40,659 bases of DNA. Origin: Candidatus Poribacteria bacterium (GTDB taxonomy: Bacteria; Poribacteria; WGA-4E; WGA-3G). Shown piece by piece: positions 33,422 through 40,659 of the stretch (positions are counted from its first letter, which is position 1; every line of letters begins with the position of its first letter). Location: the NCBI GenBank assembly GCA_003635185.1, contig PYJA01000006.1, forward strand, positions 1 through 40,659, given 5' to 3'. The notes under the pieces are model-generated. The model was not told the origin of the DNA. It searched no databases and saw only the letters and a program-made list of their open reading frames with translations. A program made the position numbers and the translations under genes.

Positions 33422-33566
33422 GGCACACGGATGAAGATTAAAAAATAAATTAGCTCCTTTGGCGAGGTTAGGAAACCTCGCCAGCAGAGATGTACACATG
33501 CTGCTGGTGAGGTTTCCTAACCTCGCCAAATTACCGAAATATTTATTTAAACTTCATGAGTGTGCC
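33422..33566. mobile_element. Three-hairpin miniature element, copy B
   Basis: 145 bp bounded by inverted ends GGCACAC..ATGAAGATTAAA and TTTAAACTTCATGAGTGTGCC. Inside are hairpins 33461-33482 (GGCGAGGTT/AACCTCGCC) and 33506-33527 (GGTGAGGTT/AACCTCGCC) around AGCAG...CTGCT. Flanking TAC on both sides may be a target duplication. No coding capacity. Confidence 0.75.
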
Positions 33567-33573
33567 TACTACT

Positions 33574-34407
33574 TTATTTTCGTCTTGCTTTGATTTGTGC
33601 CCACGTGACGCTTAGATGATTTGAAGTAGGACTCACATCAAGTCCTGTAGCCTTCATGTTTTTCTGTACTTCTCCTGCTGTGAGTGCGCGGTCATAGATA
33701 CGGAATTCATCAACATATCCCTGGATAGCATCAGCATTGACTCCATCCGATCTGTCTCCAATACAAAGTTTGAGTCCGCCTTTTGCAATTTTTCCACCTG
33801 CGACTGTATGCTTTATAGCAAGTTTCCCGTTGACATAGTAGTTAACAGCAGATCCATCATAGGTACCAACGAGATGCAGCCATTCTCCAAGTGGTATATC
33901 TTCCTGAATGAGATGTTGAGCAGCTTGTGTTGCTTGATTACCTACTTTGATAAAAAAACCGTGACGATTGTCGTCATCATCGTAATATAGCGTTACAACT
34001 TTGCTGTTAGTCGGTTGGTCATCAAGTGAGATAATGCGATTCCAGCTATCGTCTAAAGCATTTATTTTGACCCAACACTCCAGCGTGATTTCATCCCAAT
34101 CACGGTCAATTTTCGGTGGGTTTGAATCCTCAACGAGTAAATTGTCGTCAACACCGTCGAATAGGATACACTCTCCAACTTTGCAATCGGCGGCAGGGAC
34201 AAGCTCAGGATCACCTTTGACCATGGCACTCAGTCCAGAGAATATATCCTCTGCCTGTTCTGCGATTCGCACTGTGTCTTTATCAAATGACCAATAGGCG
34301 ACTAAACCGTCTTCAATCGCGCCAACGACAGCATCGGCGGGATGTGTCAACGCTATGAGAAGCAGGAAAAGGATTGGAATTGCATAGGATAATTTTCTGT
34401 TTTGCAT
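33574..34407 (-). CDS. Secreted LamG/concanavalin-like protein with C-terminal TWAxIK motif
   Basis: A 277-residue protein with a signal peptide (LSYAIPILFLLLIALTHPADA) and a LamG/pentraxin-like jelly roll: GLVAYWSFDKD near 33-43, ITLECWVKINALDD, GEWLHLVGTYDGSAVNYYVNG near 175-195, LCIGDRSDG and GYVDEFRIYDRALTAGEV. These domains bind glycans or proteins at the cell surface. It ends LSVTWAQIKARRK, nearly the same as the tail of the secreted protein at 18363-19091. I chose the start at 34407 with AAAGGAGG seven bases upstream; a longer frame from 34476 has no support. Repeat copy B lies just past its stop. Confidence 0.85.
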   Translation of the reverse strand: MQNRKLSYAIPILFLLLIALTHPADAVVGAIEDGLVAYWSFDKDTVRIAEQAEDIFSGLSAMVKGDPELVPAADCKVGECILFDGVDDNLLVEDSNPPKIDRDWDEITLECWVKINALDDSWNRIISLDDQPTNSKVVTLYYDDDDNRHGFFIKVGNQATQAAQHLIQEDIPLGEWLHLVGTYDGSAVNYYVNGKLAIKHTVAGGKIAKGGLKLCIGDRSDGVNADAIQGYVDEFRIYDRALTAGEVQKNMKATGLDVSPTSNHLSVTWAQIKARRK

Positions 34408-34524
34408 CGTGATGCCTCCTTTGATGAGTAAATGATCATTATGTGCGGACTTTCTAAAAACTTGCCTGAGATTCAAAAAAAATACAAAATGTGCCTGCTC
34501 CGTGAAGACATATCTGTCTACAGA

Positions 34525-34735
34525 TGCACAAACTAAATGAAGATTAATTTATTAATTCGGTAATTCTGATCTTTTTTCTGTCTGAATCACGGATTATCGC
34601 GGAGAACGCGGAAGACGCGGAATTAAGAGATTCTTTGTTACCGTCCGTCTCTTTTGAAAGAAGATGTCCGAGACACAAAAGCATTTTCCGCGTCCTCTGT
34701 GTTCTCCGCGCTTTCCGTGATTCAGACAACCCAGA
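34525..34735. repeat. Long dispersed repeat D, copy 2, with large inverted repeat
   Basis: Arms 34581-34622 (TCTGAATCACGGA...GACGCGGAA) and 34686-34726 (TTCCGCGTC...TCCGTGATTCAGA) are complementary over about 41 positions with a few mismatches. They enclose about 63 bp containing AGAGA...TCTCT-type complementarity. The same unit occurs at 28270-28534. No protein is encoded. Confidence 0.8.
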
Positions 34736-34808
34736 TAATAGACCTTACACAAGAAAACATAAAACAAGAGGTCTATGGTTAGCAAAGGACCGAATCTATT
34801 TTTTAATC

Positions 34809-34894
34809 TACAGACAGTTTGTGGGACAACTTCTGTTGTCCGTTATGTTTCCAAACAAGTTTACTAAGTGTCGCAATAATTTCAAAGTTCACTA
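34809..34894. repeat. Solitary end of an IS630-like miniature element
   Basis: This is the reverse complement, with some changes, of 40292-40383 in the element at the right edge. It ends TTCAAAGTTCACTA at 34894, directly followed by TA, the target dinucleotide expected for IS630/Tc1-type elements. The opposite end (TAGTAAAACGG-type) was not found upstream. Confidence 0.65.
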
Positions 34895-34909
34895 TAGTAG
34901 AACGGGATA

Positions 34910-36301
34910 TTAAAATACATCACGCATAGCGCGGCGGCGTTCATCAGCAAGTTCGCGTACGCTTTCTTCATCAGACACTTCGTCAACCTGTTCAGCGACT
35001 ATCGGACGATATTGCGCTACTTCACTTCTCCGTTTAAAGAGCCGGAAATAGTCGAATCTTGTTAACGTAGGCGGTATATTCCCGGGACAGAGCGCGTGTA
35101 ATCCGACCTGCACACGCGGTCCCATAGCAACTCGGGTGACTCCAACACCTCTCCAATGAATACCGTCTGGGCTGGCAAAAGCGGAGAACTGATTGCCACG
35201 TCGTTCAAGCCGTAAAAACAGTTCGCGTACATTCCGCATGCCGCCACGGGCGACAAGCCCAAACCGACGGTTGACATGCCGTTCAAAACGGACATCACCT
35301 CGGAAAGCGTGTGGTCCGGAGGTTTTTTCCAATCGGAGGAACTGATTTTCGTTTTTCCAAATTAGTAAACCGCCATGTTCTCTGAGTTGTGATGAGATAC
35401 GCATGCGGGTTTCAATTGCGAAATCCTCGGTAACTTCCATCAAGAGTCGGGGAGCATCCATATCACCGCCTCTGCCGTTTGGACCGTGCCATAAGTCTTG
35501 TCCGGGGTCCGTCCGCATTTCAAGATAGCCTTGACGTTCAGTCCATCCACCACCACCTTGGGGGTCTACCCATTGCCATTCTGGGCGCATATCGTTTCCG
35601 ATAAATTCATCATCAAACACCATCTCAGTGAATTCACCGGATGATGCCCACCCTTCAATTTTTATAGCAGAGATAGAGTCACCGAAACTTTGCGGCAGCA
35701 GATGTAGGTTTGGCAACTCTTTTTTGAATTCTGATGGTTCCATACGGATATGCAATTTGTCCCCTTCAAATTCCGGGTGTTCATAAAAGATAACTTCCGC
35801 ACCATCAGGTGGAAAATCAGGCCCTTTAAACATGCGGATAGAGGAAATTCGGTCTTCAAACCATGTGCCTCCCTGCGGGTCTCGCAGGTTCGCAATATCT
35901 CGTAGGATCGTAATCTTTTTCCCTCTAAATTCAACATGTTCATAACATTCAACGATCATCGGAATAGTGCCCCACTCCGGACCGACTACATCAATGGTGG
36001 AACCGAAGTTGATAGAGGAAATCCTATCAGCGAAGTTGAATGCTATATCATGTATGTTCGGATAAAATCCGGGACCGAGTGCCAATTTCTTTCCTTTATA
36101 GTTAACATGTTGATAAAGGAGGGCTTTATAATTTGGACTTCCCGAAAAATTCGGGCCTTTGAAAACGCGAAGAGAGGAGATATTGTCTTGAAATCCGATT
36201 CGTCCGGTATGTGGAGTCGGTTCTAAAACATATCCCATCCTACCACGGAAGTTTAAATGTTGAAAAACCTCAACGATGAGGCGGGGTATTACAACTGGCA
36301 T
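34910..36301 (-). CDS. Beta/gamma-crystallin repeats fused to a concanavalin-like domain
   Basis: A 463-residue protein without a signal peptide. Four Greek-key motifs form two beta/gamma-crystallin domains, each ending in the calcium-site pattern: DNISS (39-43), DRISS (92-96), DRISS (150-154) and the weaker DSISA (208-212). Each starts EVFQHLNFRG, LLYQHVNYKG, ECYEHVEFRG and FYEHPEFEG. Residues about 222-425 resemble the DUF1349-type jelly roll (FDDEFIGND, EWQWVDPQGGGGW, DGIHWRGVG). An Arg/Glu-rich tail follows. It closes a minus-strand sugar operon. Calcium-stabilised glycan binding is a reasonable guess. AGGAG precedes the ATG. Confidence 0.8.
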   Translation of the reverse strand: MPVVIPRLIVEVFQHLNFRGRMGYVLEPTPHTGRIGFQDNISSLRVFKGPNFSGSPNYKALLYQHVNYKGKKLALGPGFYPNIHDIAFNFADRISSINFGSTIDVVGPEWGTIPMIVECYEHVEFRGKKITILRDIANLRDPQGGTWFEDRISSIRMFKGPDFPPDGAEVIFYEHPEFEGDKLHIRMEPSEFKKELPNLHLLPQSFGDSISAIKIEGWASSGEFTEMVFDDEFIGNDMRPEWQWVDPQGGGGWTERQGYLEMRTDPGQDLWHGPNGRGGDMDAPRLLMEVTEDFAIETRMRISSQLREHGGLLIWKNENQFLRLEKTSGPHAFRGDVRFERHVNRRFGLVARGGMRNVRELFLRLERRGNQFSAFASPDGIHWRGVGVTRVAMGPRVQVGLHALCPGNIPPTLTRFDYFRLFKRRSEVAQYRPIVAEQVDEVSDEESVRELADERRRAMRDVF

Positions 36302-36405
36302 TTTTTTCTCCTGTTTTTTGATATATGTTAATTGGGTTTTCTACTTACTGTTTTTATACTTAATCTTGTCGGTCGGGTAGAGCAATGCAAAACCCGACAT
36401 GTCTC

Positions 36406-37497
36406 CTATTCAAGAGTCGCTTCATAGACTTGAGCAAATCCACTTCTATCTGAGGTAAACACAACATGCTTTCCATCAGGACTAAATGAGGGATGCGGGT
36501 GTGTATGCTGTGGTGCATACACTGTAACAGGTCCATTCGCATAAGGAAAAGGCCGATTCCAATGTTCACCGATTGCCGAAGCTTCTGGATAACAGAGTGT
36601 TTTCGGTTCACCAATTCCATCACGCGGATCATAAGTTTGGATACCGATATCTGGAAAATTTGTGTCAGCAACCATTGACGTTCCATCTTTATTGCAGATT
36701 GCGTGCCACGCGTTAAATGTCGTTACTTGCCGTTCTTCTTCGGTGTCAACGTTAACACATCTCACTCCGTTGGGCCAATCCACAAAAGCAAGTTCACGCG
36801 TGCCCGGAATCCATGACTCATGCGTAATCCATTCATTTTTTTTAACATTACGAACATAAAGTCTTCGGTTTCCTGTGCCATCTCGATGGATAACCCACAC
36901 ACGGTCAGTCAATGGACCCGCATAATAGAGCAGATTTGAATCGTCGGGGCAAAATTGTAGGTGTGCAATGCTATCCCTACAAAGGATAATCTCGTGATCG
37001 CCCGTATCTGTATTCACAATAGCGAGTGCGGACTCATTCCCCATCTTAAATCGGACTGCCCACCATTTGTCATCATGGCTGAGTGCGGTTGTCCCCATCG
37101 CAGCTGCGACCATTCCCTCATCACGCATTTCAGCTGCTGAGAAGTTAACCAATTCGCGCTCTTCCAAAGTTTCTAAGTCAAGTCGCCAACCACTTGTACC
37201 AGCGGTAAAAAACACCGCTTTACCATTATGGGAAGGATGCATTGACCATTCACTGAGGTCGGTTCTGTCGGTTAGTTGCCTGAGTTCACTTGTCCCACGT
37301 TCTTCAGCAAAAATCTGCGGTGTGCCGGTCCGGTTTGATATAAAAATCAAACGTAGCATCGCATCATCATACGCAGGGATAAAAAAGAACGGATGATGGT
37401 GATGGGCAGAGGCAGTGGTTACTTGACGAATGCGCGTGCCGGTACGTCTATCGTAAAAAGTACGAGATTCAGATGAAGAAACAGAACCTTTCGCCAT
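36406..37497 (-). CDS. Oligogalacturonate lyase-like beta-propeller (PL22-type)
   Basis: A 363-residue, apparently cytoplasmic, seven-bladed propeller. FYDRRTGTRIRQVTT near 14-28 and HHHHPFFFIPAYDDA near 32-46 match the start of oligogalacturonate lyases, which cleave unsaturated pectin oligomers with a metal held by His. WD/TolB-like blades follow: LIFISNRTGTPQIF, SIAHLQFCPDDSNLLYYAG and HPHPSFSPDGKHVVFTSDR near 333-351. The family also includes TolB-like sensors, so catalysis is not certain. It starts 19 bp after the isomerase gene on the same strand, consistent with joint uronate use. Confidence 0.75.
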   Translation of the reverse strand: MAKGSVSSSESRTFYDRRTGTRIRQVTTASAHHHHPFFFIPAYDDAMLRLIFISNRTGTPQIFAEERGTSELRQLTDRTDLSEWSMHPSHNGKAVFFTAGTSGWRLDLETLEERELVNFSAAEMRDEGMVAAAMGTTALSHDDKWWAVRFKMGNESALAIVNTDTGDHEIILCRDSIAHLQFCPDDSNLLYYAGPLTDRVWVIHRDGTGNRRLYVRNVKKNEWITHESWIPGTRELAFVDWPNGVRCVNVDTEEERQVTTFNAWHAICNKDGTSMVADTNFPDIGIQTYDPRDGIGEPKTLCYPEASAIGEHWNRPFPYANGPVTVYAPQHTHPHPSFSPDGKHVVFTSDRSGFAQVYEATLE

Positions 37498-37516
37498 CTA
37501 TCTGCCCATTTCAGTT

Positions 37517-38515
37517 TTATTCTTCAAAAGCAGCATCAAAAGCAACAGCAGAAGGTTCAAAATCGTAACCTTTTACTGCACCACATGCTTCACGTGCGCC
37601 ATGTTCACGATCCATCCCGCTGTCTTCCCATTCAATAGAGAGCGGTCCATCGTAACCGACATTGTTCAAGGCACGGATGATCTCTTCAAAATTTATATTT
37701 CCGCGTCCGATCGAGCGGAAATCCCAGAAACGTTTTGAATCACCGAAACCGAGGTGTCCACCGAACACACCAGATAAACGCGGTGTCTCTGCCCACCAAA
37801 CATCCTTCATGTGAACGTGATAAATACGATCACTTAGACGCTCAATGAATGCCACATAATCAACGCCTTGATATCCGAGGTGGCTTGGGTCATAGTTGAA
37901 ACCAAAGGTTTCTCTACCATTGAGTGCTTCAATAGCGCGCTCAGCGGTAACAATGTCAAATGCGATTTCAGTGGGATGGACTTCAAGCCCGAACTTAACA
38001 TCGACTTCATCAAAAACATCAAAGATCGGATTCCAACGGGCAGCAAAATCTTCAAAGCCAGCGTCAATTTGCGCAGGGTCTACCGGTGGAAATGAATAAA
38101 GTAGATGCCAGATAGAGCTTCCTGTAAAGCCATTTACGACATTAACACCAAGTTTCGCTGCTGCGCGTGCTGTGTTTTTCATCTCTTCTGCAGCGCGTTC
38201 CTGGACACCAGCTGGATCACCATCTTCCCAGATTTGTTCCGATAGAATTCCTTGATGTCGACTATCAATATTATCACAAACTGCTTGTCCAACGAGATGG
38301 TTACTTATTGACCAGACTTTCAATCCGTATTTTGTGAGCAGATCATGTCTACCTTGGCAGTAACTATCGTCAGAAAGTGCTTTGTCCACCTCAAAGTGGT
38401 CACCCCAGCAAGCAAGTTCTAAACCGTCGTATCCCCACTCGCTGGCTTTTTTTGCTAAGTCTTCTAATGTTAAATCTGCCCATTGTCCTGTAAACAGAGT
38501 CACAGGTCTTGCCAT
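37517..38515 (-). CDS. Sugar phosphate isomerase/epimerase-like TIM barrel
   Basis: A 332-residue xylose isomerase-like (AP endonuclease 2) barrel. [20 protein letters not shown] opens the barrel. Metal ligands probably include the Glu in [12 protein letters not shown], the Asp and His in [14 protein letters not shown], and the His pair in [11 protein letters not shown]; a Glu in [11 protein letters not shown] near the end completes the set. This subgroup accompanies Gfo/Idh/MocA dehydrogenases in inositol and rare-sugar pathways. I chose the start at 38515 with AAGGAG upstream; the frame from 38551 is unsupported. It lies between the dehydrogenase and the lyase-like gene in one minus-strand operon. 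Confidence 0.87.
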   Translation of the reverse strand: MARPVTLFTGQWADLTLEDLAKKASEWGYDGLELACWGDHFEVDKALSDDSYCQGRHDLLTKYGLKVWSISNHLVGQAVCDNIDSRHQGILSEQIWEDGDPAGVQERAAEEMKNTARAAAKLGVNVVNGFTGSSIWHLLYSFPPVDPAQIDAGFEDFAARWNPIFDVFDEVDVKFGLEVHPTEIAFDIVTAERAIEALNGRETFGFNYDPSHLGYQGVDYVAFIERLSDRIYHVHMKDVWWAETPRLSGVFGGHLGFGDSKRFWDFRSIGRGNINFEEIIRALNNVGYDGPLSIEWEDSGMDREHGAREACGAVKGYDFEPSAVAFDAAFEE

Positions 38516-38603
38516 ATTACTTCTCCTTTTTTGTTTATAGCAGGATTTCAACCTAATCTATCAATCCGTGTGCGGTTTCAACCCCAAAATCTTAATCCTT
38601 GTC

Positions 38604-39821
38604 TTAAGCTGGCGGTGTGTATCTCGCATCAATCCAGCCGCGCTGTTTCCCACTTTCCACTGCAGTATTGATGAAATGGACACCGCGTGCGCCATCTTGC
38701 ACAGTTGGAAAATCGGTATCAAATTCACCTGGGGACTCACCAGCAATTTTGGCTGCCATTGTGCGGGCAGCATTGACGTATATGTTCGCGAATGCTTCAA
38801 TAAACGCCTCTGGATGTCCAAACGGAATACGAGAATTATGTTGCGTAATTTCTGCAAGGTAATCATTACCACGTTTGTAGACCTGTTCAGGGCCGTCAGG
38901 AAAACGGACAGAGAGGTAATTCGGATTTTCTTGATGCCATTCCAATGATGCATCTGTTCCGTAAACACGAATACGAAGATTGTTTTCTTCACCTACGGAG
39001 ATTTGTGAAGCAAACAAGACTCCGCGAACGCCGCTTTCATAATGAACTAACAGATTGCCATCGTCCTCTAATAGACGTCCTTGGACAAAAGTGGTCATGT
39101 CTGCGCAGATTTCTTCCATTTCAAGCCCAGTGATATAGTGTGCCAAATTTTCCGCGTGTGAGCCGATGTCTCCAATACAAGATGAGGCACCAGCCTGTTT
39201 TGGGTCTGTTCGCCATACTGCTTGCTTTGCACCTTCATTTTCCAAAAATGTGGAGAGCCACCCTTGCGGATATTCAACCACAATTTTACGAATCGTTCCG
39301 AGTTTTCCATCTTGGACAAGTTCACGTGCTTGCTTGACCATCGGGTAACCTGTATAATTGTGGGTCAGTGCAAAGATTACATCATGTGATTTAACGAGGC
39401 GACAGAGGGATTCGGCATCTTCAACTGTTGTTGTCATCGGTTTATCACAGACAACGTGGAATCCGGCTTCTATGAAGGTTTTGGCAACATCAAAATGAAC
39501 GTGATTGGGTGTAACAATTGAGACAAAATCTATGCGTTCACCTTCAGGGAGTTGGCTCTCTTTTTCTGCCATCTCCTTATACGAGCCGTAAACACGGTTT
39601 TCATCAAGAAAGAGTTCTGCGCCTTGTTGTCTCGATTTTTCTGGAGAGGATGAAAATGCCCCAGCGACCAGATCAATTTCTCCATCAAGTGCAGCAGCTT
39701 TGCGATGCACAGCGCCGATGAACGCATCCGGTCCACCGCCTACCATTCCATAACGGACTTTCCTTCCAAGTGGCATATTGCGTATCCATTCCTTATATTC
39801 GGTGTGCGATAACTTATGCAT
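38604..39821 (-). CDS. Gfo/Idh/MocA family oxidoreductase
   Basis: A 405-residue NAD(P)-dependent dehydrogenase. The Rossmann motif is YGMVGGGPDAFIGAVHR near 24-40 and the catalytic motif is VVCDKPMTTT near 125-134. The metal-independent ligand stretch is GASSCIGDIGSHAENLAHYI near 212-231 with the family His. The PDAFIGAVHR form and a long C-terminal part, GHPEAFIEAFANIYVNAART, place it in a subgroup often next to sugar-phosphate isomerases, as here. Start is uncertain: ATG 39821 gives MHKLSHTEYKEW, ATG 39776 gives MPLGRKVRYG; neither has a strong ribosome site. It appears to be the first gene of the operon down to 34910. Confidence 0.87.
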   Translation of the reverse strand: MHKLSHTEYKEWIRNMPLGRKVRYGMVGGGPDAFIGAVHRKAAALDGEIDLVAGAFSSSPEKSRQQGAELFLDENRVYGSYKEMAEKESQLPEGERIDFVSIVTPNHVHFDVAKTFIEAGFHVVCDKPMTTTVEDAESLCRLVKSHDVIFALTHNYTGYPMVKQARELVQDGKLGTIRKIVVEYPQGWLSTFLENEGAKQAVWRTDPKQAGASSCIGDIGSHAENLAHYITGLEMEEICADMTTFVQGRLLEDDGNLLVHYESGVRGVLFASQISVGEENNLRIRVYGTDASLEWHQENPNYLSVRFPDGPEQVYKRGNDYLAEITQHNSRIPFGHPEAFIEAFANIYVNAARTMAAKIAGESPGEFDTDFPTVQDGARGVHFINTAVESGKQRGWIDARYTPPA

Positions 39822-39870
39822 GCTACAATCTGCGATATATCAGCACACGGGATAAAATAATTTCTTGTTC

Positions 39871-39969
39871 AGGACTTAACGTATTCCCCTCGCTTGCGGG
39901 GATAAAGGGGGATCCATCCTTGAAAAGACAATATTCTAAACATCGGATGCCCGAATTTGCGTAAGTCCT
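39871..39969. mobile_element. 99-bp miniature element containing a type I-E CRISPR-repeat look-alike
   Basis: Inverted ends AGGACTTA (39871-39878) and TAAGTCCT (39962-39969) bound the stretch; GGACTTACGC-type ends are known from several insertion sequences. Inside, 39881-39909 reads GTATTCCCC-TCGCTTGC-GGGGATAAAGGG, the size and hairpin design of a type I-E CRISPR repeat. Only one copy exists, so there is no array. Confidence 0.5.
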
Positions 39970-40151
39970 ATTTATAATTTTATCAAATGCTGTGACAATT
40001 GGCAAGGAAAAGTTGAGTATAAGTATTTTGGCAAGAATATGTGCTTTATCTATTGTAAGACAGGTTACCACATTCCGCTATTCTGTCACGAGGTATTTTG
40101 GGTGGGGTTTAATATTTCTGGATAGTGGAATTCACTAGACATTATAATCAT
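39970..40151. other. Intergenic DNA, nothing recognised
   Basis: AT-rich DNA between the 99-bp element and the transposase pseudogene. Short frames here are not convincing. Confidence 0.5.
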
Positions 40152-40659
40152 TTAAATTGAAGGTGTTTTATAGCACCAAGGTCTGAAATTCAATCTAAAG
40201 TTGTGTAATCCACAACATGTTTCCATGACTAAATCACTAAACCCTTTTTTCCAGTTGCGCAGTTTATCTTGGACGATGCGGTATCTTTTTATAGTGAACT
40301 TTGAAATTATTGGGGCACTTTGATAACCTATTATGGAACATAATGGACAATAGAAGGGGTAGCATAAACTTTTAGTTTGATGCCCAAACCGCAATCTGGA
40401 TGAAGATTAAAAAATAAATTGGGTAATTTGGCAAGGTTAGGAAACCTTGCCAGCAGAGATGTACACCTGCTGCTGGTGAGGTTTCCTAACCTCGCCCCCT
40501 TACCGAAATATCTATTTAAACTCCATGCAGATTGCGGTACAGAAGTGTCCCATTAATTGTCCGTTTTACTATATACCACTAATCACATGTTCTGCTTGTA
40601 TGCGTCCAGATGAAATGAGACGATTGTTTTCTTTTTCTTCAAGGGTCCGTTCTCTCCCT
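40152..40659 (-). pseudogene. IS5-like (DDE_Tnp_4 type) transposase, 3' part, split by a 280-bp insertion
   Basis: Minus-strand reading from the right edge gives ERTLEEKENNRLISSGRIQ-AEHVISGI, broken at 40572 by stop-bearing DNA. It resumes at 40291 as KRYRIVQDKLRNWKKGFSDL, VMETCCGLHNFRLNFRP and a stop at 40152. Removing 40292-40571 plus one TA restores the frame exactly (SGI-KRY). The rejoined sequence matches the C-terminal H..SGIKRxRIVxDxxRNxKxGF pattern of this transposase group. The 5' part is beyond the window. Confidence 0.82.
40292..40571. mobile_element. IS630/Tc1-like miniature element (MITE) carrying hairpin repeat copy C
   Basis: 280 bp with related inverted ends, TAGTGAACTTTGAAATTA and (reverse strand) TAGTAAAACGGACAATTA, flanked by TA on both sides (40290-40291 and 40572-40573). 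Its interior holds the three-hairpin unit: 40430-40451 (GGCAAGGTT/AACCTTGCC) and 40475-40496 (GGTGAGGTT/AACCTCGCC). It is inserted in a transposase pseudogene and has no coding capacity. Confidence 0.82.

Noticed and set aside
34544..34785. Short frames within repeat D
   Set aside because: They translate a non-coding inverted repeat; the same unit at 28270 gives different, broken frames.
39881..39909. CRISPR array
   Set aside because: Only one repeat-like unit; no spacers, second repeat or cas genes.
39823..40071. 82-codon minus-strand frame upstream of the last oxidoreductase
   Set aside because: It spans the 99-bp element and both its inverted ends; not protein-like.

Overview
This window most likely comes from a Candidatus Poribacteria-like, sponge- or marine-associated bacterium. 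The inference rests on content, because no rRNA or other marker gene is present. The supporting signs are formylglycine sulfatases, several UxuA-type dehydratases, Gfo/Idh/MocA oxidoreductases, sugar-phosphate isomerase-like TIM barrels, ASPIC/UnbV (CRTAC1) and LamG secreted proteins, many insertion-sequence remnants and moderately AT-rich DNA with GGAGG ribosome sites. A Planctomycetes or related PVC-type genome is the main alternative.

Layout. 1-478 is the start of a transposase running off the left edge on the minus strand, followed by about 700 bp of largely non-coding DNA. 1172-10028 is metabolic: a sulfatase; a coupled set of iron alcohol dehydrogenase, PQQ-type beta-propeller and HemW-like radical SAM protein behind a good sigma70 promoter; a DUF433 protein; a PaaK-like CoA ligase; a PIN toxin with a small partner; and a flavin halogenase-like enzyme. 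10134-11114 is an orphan TAXI solute-binding lipoprotein. 11136-14531 is a compact two-gene unit: a winged-helix/FRG/TPR protein overlapping a DNA methyltransferase with a nuclease-like tail, behind a promoter whose -10 box overlaps a perfect dyad. 14551-18296 is a secreted TPR, SUMF1-like and CRTAC1 triad closed by a bidirectional terminator.

18363-26518 is almost entirely minus strand: a secreted beta-sandwich protein, Cu/Zn superoxide dismutase, UxuA, a second sulfatase, two related membrane proteins (one a fourfold tandem repeat of the other), an orphan PotD-like lipoprotein and a rhodanese. 26658-28252 holds a stand-alone Gfo/Idh/MocA C-terminal half and a full-length relative. 28253-30887 looks like an acquired island with dispersed repeats, an internally deleted ISAs1 transposase and a second DNA methyltransferase with an HNH tail. 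30906-39821 is a minus-strand sugar-acid catabolic region (UxuA-like, Gfo/Idh/MocA, LamG, crystallin-fold, oligogalacturonate lyase-like and TIM-barrel isomerase genes). The right edge holds a CRISPR-repeat look-alike in a 99-bp element and a transposase pseudogene split by a 280-bp TA-inserting miniature element.

How it may work together (inference). Sulfatases, a PL22-like lyase, mannonate-dehydratase-family enzymes and sugar dehydrogenases would suit stepwise breakdown of sulfated, uronate-containing polysaccharide. The two methyltransferase loci look like genome defence. The best candidates for something undescribed are the wHTH-FRG-TPR/methyltransferase-nuclease pair, the fourfold membrane module, a shared C-terminal T-W-A-x-[LI]-K motif on two unrelated secreted proteins, and a covarying three-hairpin repeat family carried by miniature elements.
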